Of a stretch of 5,448 nt of DNA, positions 1-5,448 are shown piece by piece; position 1 is the stretch's first letter; every line of letters begins with the position of its first letter. Under the pieces are notes generated by a model. The model saw nothing but the letters and a program-made list of their open reading frames with translations. It was not told the origin of the DNA and did not search any database. Source of the DNA: an uncultured Acidobacteriaceae bacterium (GTDB lineage: Bacteria; Acidobacteriota; Terriglobia; Terriglobales; Acidobacteriaceae); contig CAIMNN010000553.1 of NCBI GenBank assembly GCA_903842845.1, forward strand, positions 1 to 5,448. Reading direction: 5' to 3'. The translations under genes were made by a program, and so were the position numbers.

Positions 1-1
1 C

Positions 2-352
2 ACTCCTGAGGGTGTGGCGGTTGACGACTTCGGCAACGTTTTTGTGGTCGACAGTTATCTGGGCGCGGTCTTTGCCGGCTTGCCGCAATCCAATGGAACG
101 TACTACTTCTTTGAGGCGGTGCGGGGACTGGATACGCCGCTGAACGTGGTCGTAGACCCATCGGACAACTTGTACATCACCGATGCGGGCATTGATACCG
201 GCGTACCGACGATTTACCAGGCGCTGATACCGAACCTGTACTCGGGTGTCACTTCCTATACGCTCTTCCCCGTGGCGACGACGATTGCGTCGTATCCGCT
301 GGATGGATTGGCGACGGACTCGGCGGGAAATTTTTATGTGACGGATGACGAC
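2..352 (+). repeat. NHL-type beta-propeller repeats (partial propeller)
   Basis: Three related segments begin near 2, 134 and 293. Each encodes a pattern like G-hydrophobic-A-hydrophobic-D, a short turn, then G/D-N-hydrophobic-Y/F-V/I-T/V-D. This is the NHL blade signature. A full propeller needs about six blades, so the rest is expected upstream of the window. In such proteins the propeller is usually a scaffold for protein or glycan binding; that role is inferred here. Confidence 0.75.
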
Positions 353-3025
353 GCGAACGGAAATATCTTCCAGATAAATTTGTCGCAGGAGAACCTGAAC
401 TTTGTCAGCAGCGCGCTGGGCGTTGTGAGTGCGGACAGTCCGCAGACGGTATGGCTGGCGAACACCGGCAACCAGACGCTCTCCATCAGTGTGCCGGGCG
501 GCGGACAGAACCCCAGCATCTCAAACAATTTCCTTCTCGGCTCGGGCGGGTCGATGATCTATCCCGGTTATGCGAAGCCGATTCTGGATTGCCCGGTGAT
601 ATTTGCAGGCGGTTCCGCGGGCTCGCTCAACTACGACTCGGTCTGCTCACTGCCTATCAGCTTTGAGCCGACGGTCTCTGGGCCGATTACTGGACAAGCT
701 GTGGTCACCGACAACAGCATGTACGCAAATTCGCATCAGACAGTCACGCTGAACGGTACGGGACTTGTGGAGGGAACCACGACGACGGTGACCTCATCGC
801 TGAATCCGTCGAATTACGGCGTGCAGGTGACGCTGACGGCTCTGGTCAAAGAGACCAGCGGCACAGAGACGCCGACGGGCACTGTGCAGTTTGTGATGAA
901 CGGTACAAACCTCGGCGGGCCAATAACGCTGGTGAGCGGCGTGGCGGAGTATACGTCGAACCTGCTGCCGGCCGGCACCGACCACATCTATGCGGTGTAC
1001 ACGCCGAACAGCATCAACTTCTCGGGCAGCACATCGGCAACCATCACGCAGATAGTGAATGCTGATGTACCGGTCATCACGCTGACGTCATCCGTGAACC
1101 CATCGTTCACCGGCCAGTCGGTGACCTTCACGGTCAATGTGACGCAGGCATTCGGCACAGTCATTCCAACAGGCACCATCCAGTTCACGTCGAACGGCAT
1201 CAACATCGGCACACCTATCAATCTTGTTGCTGGCCAGGCCACTTACACAACCAGCACACTTCCGAGCGGCAATGACACGATCGTGGCCAACTTCACCTCC
1301 AGCGCACCGAGCAACATCAACAGCGGTTCTGCTTCGTTGATACAAGTTGTGAACATCAACATTCCAGTCATCACGCTGACCTCTTCGGTGAATCCATCGG
1401 TTGCCGGGCAGTTGGTGACATTCAACGTTGTGCTTCAGCAGAATGTTGGAGTGCTGATTCCCACGGGCACAATTCAGTTCACCGTCAACGGTGTCGCGCT
1501 CGGTGGGGCGATAACACTGGTCAACGGAACAGCCACGGTTTCATCGAGCAATCTGCCCAACGGTTCCGATACCATCGTTGCCGCATACACTTCGAACTCG
1601 GTGAACTTCGCCAACGGCTCAGCCTCACTGGTGCAGGTGGTCAACATCAATGTGCCGGTCATCGGACTGAGCTCTTCACTGAACCCGTCGAATTACGGGC
1701 AGGACGTGACACTCGCTGTCAGCATCGGCCAGGCGCCGGGTGCGCCGGTTCCATCGGGCACGTTGCAGTTTGAGTTGAACGGCAACGCACTGGGCACGCC
1801 GTACACGCTGGTCAATGGCGGCGCATCGATGACGCTCAACAATCTGCCCGCAGGCAGTGATGTGATAACAGCGGTCTTCACTTCGGCCAATCAGTATTAC
1901 GCCAGCGGCACGGCGACGCTGACGCAGGTCGTCAACATCGACACGCCGTCAATCACGCTTACTTCGTCGTTGAACCCATCAACATACGGCCAGCCGGTGA
2001 CCTTCAACGCGGTCATCGCGCAGGCGGCGGGTTCGATACAGCCGGTGGGTAGCGTGCAGTTCTTCGGCAACAACGGCAGCGGGCTCATTCCGCTGACCAC
2101 GCCGCTGCTGCTTGCGGATGGAATTGCCAGCTTCTCAACCAACGCGCTGACGGCGGGCACATGGCAGATATCGGTGGTGTACACGTCGACCTCGCCGAAC
2201 TTCGTCAGCGGCTCCGCGTCACTGACGCAGATTGTAAACAAGGTGACGCCGATCGTCTCACTCTCAACTTCGGCGAACCCGATCTTCGTCACCAATCCGA
2301 TTACACTGGTCGGCTCGGTTACCGGTTTCGCGACGGATATCGGCACGCTGACCTTCTACGACGGAACGACGGTACTGTGGACAGGCTCGGCTGGTGTGAA
2401 CGGTGTTGAGCTGCAACTGCCGAACCTGGCGGTGGGCGCGCACAACCTGTTTGTGAGCTACAGCGGCAATGCGAATGTCTCTGCGGGCAGCAGCACCATC
2501 ATCACAGAGAACGTGGAAGACTTCACAGTTGTAGTTGCCTCAGCTCCGACCAAGCCTATCTTGTCCGGCGGAACGGCAACCTACACCTTCACATTTACAC
2601 CGGTCGGTCCGCTGACGACGATGCCTGCTGACATCAATCTGGACTTAACAGGCGCGCCGCCGCAAAGCACGCTCACGTTGACGCCGAATCCGATAACCAA
2701 CGGCTCGGGTACGACAACACTGACCTTCCTGCTGAAGGTTTCACCTGGCCTGGTTGATTCGCGACCGATGCAGAGGCCAGGTTCAAAACTTCCTGTACCG
2801 ATGCTGCTCGCGCTCGTGCTTTTGCCCTTCGCGGCAAAGATGCGCAAAGCGGGCAAGCGCCTGACGCGCTTTGTTGCAACCCTGCTGTTGGCTGCAGCAT
2901 GCGCAACGACGATAGTCGGGCTTGCGGGTTGCGGCGACCAGCTCATCCCTGAGTGGATTATGACACTGACCGCGAGCTCGGGGACGTTGCAGCACTCGGT
3001 GGATTTCAGTATCCGCGTGCAGTAA
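2..3025 (+). CDS. Large surface protein with NHL repeats, ASH-like domain, six Ig-like repeats and C-terminal membrane hairpin (5' end missing)
   Basis: The reading frame is open from the first bases. The GTG at 14 is not the start: the preceding codons (TPEG) complete an NHL motif, so the N-terminus and presumably the signal peptide lie upstream. Numbering from the codon at 2 gives 1007 residues. NHL-type strands with D..GN..V.D patterns lie near residues 1-20, 45-63 and 98-117. An ASH/HYDIN-like beta domain spans about 132-257 (LNF start, NTGNQTL motif, LNGTG end). Six Ig-like repeats begin at 263, 361, 459, 556, 653 and 754. A further beta domain from about 840 leads to two hydrophobic segments (930-945 and 957-976) around a basic loop, then LAGC (Cys977) and a short strand tail. 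It is likely an exported, membrane-anchored adhesin or structural protein. No catalytic motif is seen. Ligand and function are unknown. It ends before a strong terminator, so it is transcribed separately from the next gene. Confidence 0.88.
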   Translation, partial: TPEGVAVDDFGNVFVVDSYLGAVFAGLPQSNGTYYFFEAVRGLDTPLNVVVDPSDNLYITDAGIDTGVPTIYQALIPNLYSGVTSYTLFPVATTIASYPLDGLATDSAGNFYVTDDDANGNIFQINLSQENLNFVSSALGVVSADSPQTVWLANTGNQTLSISVPGGGQNPSISNNFLLGSGGSMIYPGYAKPILDCPVIFAGGSAGSLNYDSVCSLPISFEPTVSGPITGQAVVTDNSMYANSHQTVTLNGTGLVEGTTTTVTSSLNPSNYGVQVTLTALVKETSGTETPTGTVQFVMNGTNLGGPITLVSGVAEYTSNLLPAGTDHIYAVYTPNSINFSGSTSATITQIVNADVPVITLTSSVNPSFTGQSVTFTVNVTQAFGTVIPTGTIQFTSNGINIGTPINLVAGQATYTTSTLPSGNDTIVANFTSSAPSNINSGSASLIQVVNINIPVITLTSSVNPSVAGQLVTFNVVLQQNVGVLIPTGTIQFTVNGVALGGAITLVNGTATVSSSNLPNGSDTIVAAYTSNSVNFANGSASLVQVVNINVPVIGLSSSLNPSNYGQDVTLAVSIGQAPGAPVPSGTLQFELNGNALGTPYTLVNGGASMTLNNLPAGSDVITAVFTSANQYYASGTATLTQVVNIDTPSITLTSSLNPSTYGQPVTFNAVIAQAAGSIQPVGSVQFFGNNGSGLIPLTTPLLLADGIASFSTNALTAGTWQISVVYTSTSPNFVSGSASLTQIVNKVTPIVSLSTSANPIFVTNPITLVGSVTGFATDIGTLTFYDGTTVLWTGSAGVNGVELQLPNLAVGAHNLFVSYSGNANVSAGSSTIITENVEDFTVVVASAPTKPILSGGTATYTFTFTPVGPLTTMPADINLDLTGAPPQSTLTLTPNPITNGSGTTTLTFLLKVSPGLVDSRPMQRPGSKLPVPMLLALVLLPFAAKMRKAGKRLTRFVATLLLAAACATTIVGLAGCGDQLIPEWIMTLTASSGTLQHSVDFSIRVQ
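788..2521 (+). repeat. Six tandem Ig-like domain repeats
   Basis: Repeat units begin at 788, 1082, 1376, 1667, 1958 and 2261, giving periods of 294, 294, 291, 291 and 303 bp (98, 98, 97, 97 and 101 residues). Each opens with a variant of (V/L)(T/S)(S/T)S(L/V/A)NP and has a central TGT(V/I)QF or equivalent strand. Most close with a Q-V-V-N-I linker before the next unit. Units 1-5 are closely alike. Unit 6 is more divergent and closer to the generic bacterial Ig-like form (GTLTFYDGTT, then LAVGAHNLFVSYSGNA). The array probably works as a rod that projects the N-terminal propeller from the cell; that is inferred from family architecture. Confidence 0.88.
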
Positions 3026-3039
3026 TCAGAAAGTAGAAT

Positions 3040-3079
3040 AAAGAAAAGGCCGGCTCACTAGAGGGCCGGCATTTTCTTT
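3040..3079. terminator. Bidirectional Rho-independent terminator
   Basis: A perfect 6-bp GC stem (GCCGGC at 3049-3054 with GCCGGC at 3065-3070) is extended, after one G/A mismatch, by eight more pairs between the A-rich left flank (3040-3047) and the T-rich right flank (3072-3079). The loop is about 10 nt. The T-rich tail on the plus strand and the complementary A-rich lead allow termination in either direction. It starts 15 bp after the stop codon at 3023-3025 and would end that gene's transcript. Confidence 0.92.
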
Positions 3080-3081
3080 GC

Positions 3082-3127
3082 AAATTTTGATACTGAAATT
3101 TCAGTGGCAGGTATAGAATCAAAATTT
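3082..3127. promoter_or_regulatory. Nested inverted repeats upstream of the 3157 gene, probable promoter/operator region
   Basis: A perfect 14-bp palindrome, ACTGAAATTTCAGT (3092-3105), lies inside a perfect 10-bp inverted repeat, AAATTTTGAT (3082-3091) and ATCAAAATTT (3118-3127). Promoter-like hexamers overlap it: TTGATA at 3087-3092, and TATAGA (3112-3117) or TAGAAT (3114-3119), though the 19-21 bp spacing is long for a sigma-70 promoter. The position, between a terminator and the next start codon, fits control of the 3157 gene. The cognate regulator is unknown. Confidence 0.5.
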
Positions 3128-3156
3128 CGAATGAATGCATTGAAAGTTGGCACGGT

Positions 3157-4008
3157 ATGCGGGTTGGAACAATGGCTGGTTGGTTGAAGAGGTTGGTGTT
3201 GGTTGCGGCTATGGGCTGGATGGTGATGTCTGGCCTGTCTCAGAGCGCGGCGCAGGCAACGAGCGGAACGCAAGCGAAGAGCGCTCAGAGTGCCGAGTAT
3301 GACGCTCTGCTGGCCAAGGCGAAGAAGCTCTACTACTCGTATACGAGCGAGCACGTGGCCGGATTTGATTGCGACGTGAAGCCGGATTGGTTGAAATTGT
3401 TTTCGGAAGTGAACGGCGAGCAGAACCAGAAGGCAGACGACCCGCGGATAGTGCTGTTGAACTCGGTCAAAATCAAGATCCATTCGCACACGGACGCTAG
3501 TGCCACCATGGACTGGATAGAACCGCCGAACATGAACGACCCGAATGGCGTTTCGAATGCGATGCACAGCGCGGTATCGCAGACATTGACGGGATTTGTT
3601 CAGTTCTGGACGCCGTTCATGGACGGCGATATAATTCCGGACACTTCAAGCGGATTGGAAGTGCATAAGACGGCGGATGGATATACGCTGCACGCCGAGG
3701 ATGCAGAGACCAAGGTGGATGAAACATTGGATGCGGCGCTGACCTTGCGGAAGTACGAGGTCACCATGAACAGCAGCCAGGTGAAGTTCCAGCCGGAGTT
3801 CGAGCAGACGGACAAAGGCCTGGTGGTGAATTATTTCCTCGCGCACATCATTCCCGTGGACAAAACGCAGCAAGGGCAGGAACTCCATGTCGCGGTCCGT
3901 TACCAGGATGTGCAGGGCGTTGAGGTCCCGCGGGAGATACGGATGGAAGTTGTAGGCACGGGCAAGTTGAACGTCACACTGAGCGGCTGCACGGTTACCA
4001 AAAAGTAA
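3157..4008 (+). CDS. Exported protein of unknown function
   Basis: The 283-residue product starts with a signal peptide: Lys11-Arg12, a hydrophobic core at about 13-26 and a likely signal peptidase I site after AQA (residue 34). The mature part is soluble, with no further membrane segment, so a periplasmic or secreted location is inferred. The first third is helical and Lys-rich (about 45-65). The rest has alternating patterns typical of beta structure. Two cysteines, Cys72 (GFDCDV) and Cys278 (LSGCTV), could form a disulfide joining the two ends. The motif near 248-265 (Y.DV.GVEVP.EI.MEV) resembles the last strands of LolA-like lipoprotein-sorting folds, but this is weak and I do not assign that family. 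Start choice: ATG 3157 gives the longest frame; ATG 3172 (MAGWLKR) is equally plausible as a signal peptide start, and neither has a strong Shine-Dalgarno. It appears monocistronic. Confidence 0.85.
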   Translation: MRVGTMAGWLKRLVLVAAMGWMVMSGLSQSAAQATSGTQAKSAQSAEYDALLAKAKKLYYSYTSEHVAGFDCDVKPDWLKLFSEVNGEQNQKADDPRIVLLNSVKIKIHSHTDASATMDWIEPPNMNDPNGVSNAMHSAVSQTLTGFVQFWTPFMDGDIIPDTSSGLEVHKTADGYTLHAEDAETKVDETLDAALTLRKYEVTMNSSQVKFQPEFEQTDKGLVVNYFLAHIIPVDKTQQGQELHVAVRYQDVQGVEVPREIRMEVVGTGKLNVTLSGCTVTKK

Positions 4009-4027
4009 CGCTCAACGGGAAAGCGTT
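4000..4027 (-). terminator. Possible terminator for the ROK gene, overlapping both stop codons
   Basis: AACGCT (4007-4012) and AGCGTT (4022-4027) form a 6-bp stem with a 9-nt loop. Read on the minus strand it is followed by A, C and a run of five T (4004-4000), a weak Rho-independent layout. The hairpin covers parts of the plus-strand TAA (4006-4008) and the minus-strand TGA (4014-4012). On the plus strand only three T follow, so termination there would be poorer. Confidence 0.4.
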
Positions 4028-4968
4028 TGCTTGCGGTACCAGTGGAGAGCAGCTCCGTAAAGCGCGGCCGAATCAAAGAGCGCGCTGACCTTGAGTTCGA
4101 ATGGCGTATCGCCGAGGGCTTTTTTTGCTGTAGGCAGAAAGAGCTGCGCTGAACGCGAGATGTTGCCGCCCATCACAACGGTTGCCGGCGCAAAGTCAGG
4201 CAGCAAGGTGCGCAACGCTGTGCCGAGATTTCTGCCAAACTCCTCAAACGTCTCACGCGCTGCCTGGTCGCGCTCCACACTGTGGGCGATATCGGCGACA
4301 TCGCGGTCTGTCTGCGTGCGCTCTTTGTATGCGGAGCGAATGCCACGCGCTGAGAGCTGGTCCTCAAGGATGCCGCCATGGTAAGGAAGATTCCAAATTT
4401 CTCCGCCGTTTGGAACGCCGCGGCCTTCAATCACCCGTTCACCATCGACGGCAAATGCCGAACCGACGCCAGTTCCCAATGTGATGCAGATAACTTTGTC
4501 GATGTTCCGTGCCGCTCCTGCGCCCAACTCGCCGAGGAGAAAAGCAGCTGCGTCATTGATAAAGCGGACCGACTGCGGCGTGCAACCAAAGGCTGAGGCA
4601 AGCATCTCGCGCAGGTTAACGCCCTTCAAGTAAACGAGCTTGTGGTCCATCTGGCTGATGCCGGCCTCGTAATCAAAAGGCCCGGGAAAAGCCAGCGAGA
4701 TGCCGGAGATGAGAGCGAGGTTCTCACCCTTATCGTCGTCCAGCGCATGGAAGGCGAGGGTCTTGATGAGCTCAACAAAGGCGTTAGCGCTCTGTTCGGC
4801 AGGATAAGGAGCGCTCGCAACCGGGCCCAGAATGAGGTTTTCACCGTGGCAAAGTGCTGCGGAAATATGGCTGCCGCCGACGTCGCAAACCAGGACCCGG
4901 GCGGCGGAAAATTTAGTAGTTGGCAAAACACTCACCTCAAAGATACCGTTATCATTACTCCCCGACAT
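4012..4968 (-). CDS. ROK-family protein, glucokinase-like sugar kinase without the usual zinc motif
   Basis: The 318-residue frame shows the ROK/actin-like ATPase plan in order: phosphate-1 loop CDVGGSH (28-34), FPGPFD (94-99), FINDAAAF with the expected catalytic Asp139, phosphate-2 loop LGTGVGSAF (164-172), sugar-side GGE (188-190), adenosine-site VVMGGNI (264-270) and the C-terminal ALYGAAL segment (302-308). ROK kinases phosphorylate hexoses such as glucose with ATP in the cytoplasm; the exact substrate cannot be read here. No N-terminal helix-turn-helix is present, so it is a kinase-type rather than repressor-type member. The usual CxCGxxGCxE zinc motif is absent: YHGGILEDQLS follows GGEIWN instead. 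The ATG at 4968 lacks a Shine-Dalgarno and sits in a hairpin loop; a TTG at 4926 has an excellent one, giving a 304-residue product that still contains all motifs. A -10-like TAAAAT lies at 5002-4997 on this strand. Confidence 0.9.
   Translation of the reverse strand: MSGSNDNGIFEVSVLPTTKFSAARVLVCDVGGSHISAALCHGENLILGPVASAPYPAEQSANAFVELIKTLAFHALDDDKGENLALISGISLAFPGPFDYEAGISQMDHKLVYLKGVNLREMLASAFGCTPQSVRFINDAAAFLLGELGAGAARNIDKVICITLGTGVGSAFAVDGERVIEGRGVPNGGEIWNLPYHGGILEDQLSARGIRSAYKERTQTDRDVADIAHSVERDQAARETFEEFGRNLGTALRTLLPDFAPATVVMGGNISRSAQLFLPTAKKALGDTPFELKVSALFDSAALYGAALHWYRKQTLSR
4932..4938 (-). promoter_or_regulatory. Strong internal Shine-Dalgarno that may set the ROK start at TTG 4926
   Basis: On the minus strand GAGGTGA is a seven-base match to the anti-Shine-Dalgarno complement. 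It lies 5 nt before an in-frame TTG (4926-4924), which is good spacing for this part of the motif. The upstream ATG at 4968 is preceded by a C-rich stretch with no such signal. The first recognisable ROK strand begins only about eight residues after the TTG, so nothing conserved is lost by the shorter start. Confidence 0.45.
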
Positions 4969-4974
4969 GCGGGG
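4960..4974. other. Small GC hairpin enclosing the annotated ROK ATG
   Basis: CCCCG (4960-4964) and CGGGG (4970-4974) form a perfect 5-bp stem around a 5-nt loop that contains the ATG (4968-4966, minus strand). It could sit in the leader of the ROK transcript and hide that ATG, or it may be a DNA-level site at the edge of the divergent promoter region. Confidence 0.4.
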
Positions 4975-5104
4975 TTGACAATAGATACTGAATAATATTT
5001 TAGCGAAGGTTCTGGGAAAATCGGTTTAATTCTGAGGTTTTAGCAGTTAAATAATATTGATGCTTGCTTCAATGACGTGTATTGGAGTAAGAATTAGCGG
5101 GAAA

Positions 5105-5121
5105 TTGGTAACGTATACCAA
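5105..5121. promoter_or_regulatory. Operator-like palindrome between the divergent genes
   Basis: TTGGTA (5105-5110) and TACCAA (5116-5121) are perfect 6-bp inverted arms around ACGTA. The left half, TGGTAACG, looks like a LacI-family half site (TGGTAACGTTACCA type) with one extra base in the centre. The GT...AC arms would also fit a GntR-family site. It lies in the 273-bp gap between the ROK gene and the secreted-protein gene, just before a structured leader. The regulator is not in the window. Confidence 0.5.
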
Positions 5122-5126
5122 AATGC

Positions 5127-5224
5127 TGTCTACGGACTGGCGAGCACTCCGAAAGGGCCGCCGGGACCGCAGACAACAGATTTAACGGGTGTTAAGAGCA
5201 GACTGGTCATCACAGCAATATGAC
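5127..5224 (+). promoter_or_regulatory. Structured leader with three consecutive hairpins upstream of the 5242 gene
   Basis: Hairpin A (5127-5175) pairs TGTCTACGG with CCGCAGACA (8 of 9), then CTGGCG (5137-5142) with CGCCGG (5159-5164, one G-U pair), and is capped near a GAAA tetraloop (5151-5154). Hairpin B pairs TTAAC (5182-5186) with GTTAA (5191-5195) across a 4-nt loop. Hairpin C pairs GTCAT (5206-5210) with ATGAC (5220-5224) and ends one base before the Shine-Dalgarno AAGGAAG (5226-5232). If transcribed, this leader could control translation of the secreted protein. I do not recognise it as a named riboswitch. Confidence 0.4.
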
Positions 5225-5241
5225 AAAGGAAGTATTTCATC

Positions 5242-5448
5242 ATGAAGAATGCAGCTCGCACATTTCGCGCACTTGTTGGAACCATTTGTTTCACACTGAT
5301 AGTTCTACTGGCTCCAGCGCTCCGTGGACAAAGCCCGGCAGAGGAGTTTGGGCCGTTCAACGTCAATGTACTGCGCGACGGTCCTGCGCTGACGAAGCCG
5401 CTTTCCGATGCGGTCTCGCTGAGTGGGCGACCCGGCAAGGTCTTTCTC
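5242..5448 (+). CDS. N-terminus of a secreted protein of unknown function (3' end beyond the window)
   Basis: The frame from ATG 5242 is open to the last base (69 codons). AAGGAAG at 5226-5232 with a 9-nt spacer supports this start. Residues 1-30 form a clear signal peptide: basic n-region (Lys2, Arg6, Arg9), hydrophobic core at about 10-26 and probable cleavage near residues 28-30, just before SPAEEF. The visible mature part (residues 31-69), starting FGPFNVNVL and continuing with a Pro/Leu/Asp-rich stretch, has the look of a beta-rich extracellular domain. It might lead into a lectin-like (LamG-type) or glycoside-hydrolase-associated module, but that is a guess from style. The gene is divergent from the ROK kinase and shares its intergenic region, so a link to sugar use is possible but unproven. 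Confidence 0.8.
   Translation, partial: MKNAARTFRALVGTICFTLIVLLAPALRGQSPAEEFGPFNVNVLRDGPALTKPLSDAVSLSGRPGKVFL

Noticed and set aside
14..16. GTG at 14 as the start of the large surface protein
   Set aside because: The frame is open upstream and the preceding codons (TPEG) complete an NHL blade motif, so the gene begins before the window.
1897..2346. Minus-strand open frame of 149 codons in the Ig-like array
   Set aside because: It mirrors the repeats on the other strand, and similar shadow frames recur in each repeat unit. This is a codon-use effect.
3058..3567. Minus-strand open frame of 169 codons
   Set aside because: It starts inside the exported-protein gene and runs out through the promoter region into the terminator. 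Its composition (rich in Arg, His and Gln) is typical of a shadow frame.
4642..4995. Plus-strand open frame of 117 codons across the ROK gene
   Set aside because: It is antisense to a gene with intact ROK motifs, has no recognisable protein features and no ribosome site.
4975..5003. Consensus -35 TTGACA at 4975-4980 as a plus-strand promoter
   Set aside because: No good -10 lies at 16-18 bp; the nearest is TATTTT at 15 bp. It would also give a leader of over 200 nt, so it was not called.
4991..5058. Direct repeat AATAATATT at 4991-4999 and 5050-5058
   Set aside because: It is short and AT-only in an AT-rich intergenic region, so likely chance or general promoter composition.
5056..5073. ATTGA/TCAAT inverted repeat
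   Set aside because: The arms are only 5 bp in AT-rich DNA, with no link to a promoter element.
5130..5438. Minus-strand open frame of 102 codons at the right end
   Set aside because: It lies antisense to a gene with a good ribosome site and clear signal peptide, and across its leader.

Overview
The window looks like a chromosomal piece of an acidobacterium, probably of the Terriglobia (Acidobacteriaceae-like). This rests on three things: the composition appears moderately GC-rich; three of the four genes encode exported proteins; and the first gene has an NHL / ASH / Ig-like layout ending in a transmembrane pair followed by a short beta-strand tail, which I recall as common in that group. 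The taxonomic call is an inference from protein style, because no rRNA or other marker gene is present.

Layout: (1) Positions 2-3025, plus strand, hold the 3' part of a large surface protein. It has NHL-type beta-propeller repeats, an ASH-like domain, six tandem Ig-like repeats of about 97-101 residues, and a C-terminal membrane hairpin ending in a lipobox-like LAGC. A strong bidirectional terminator (3040-3079) follows. (2) The 131-bp gap 3026-3156 also carries a nested pair of inverted repeats in front of the next gene. (3) Positions 3157-4008, plus strand, encode an exported protein of unknown function. (4) Positions 4012-4968, minus strand, encode a ROK-family sugar kinase-like protein. 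It converges on the previous gene with only 3 bp between stop codons and lacks the usual ROK zinc motif. (5) Positions 4969-5241 are a divergent regulatory region with an operator-like palindrome (5105-5121) and a run of hairpins (5127-5224). (6) From 5242 the N-terminus of another secreted protein runs off the window end.

The genes do not form one operon. Each has its own control region or opposes its neighbour. The only plausible functional pairing is the ROK kinase with the divergent secreted protein, which share a 273-bp intergenic region with an operator-like site. That would fit sugar-responsive control, but the product of the second gene cannot be named from 69 residues. No mobile element, CRISPR array, tRNA or rRNA was seen, and no clearly new multi-gene system is evident. 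The most noteworthy items are the C-terminal anchor of the Ig-like protein, the structured leader before 5242 and the nested palindromes before 3157.
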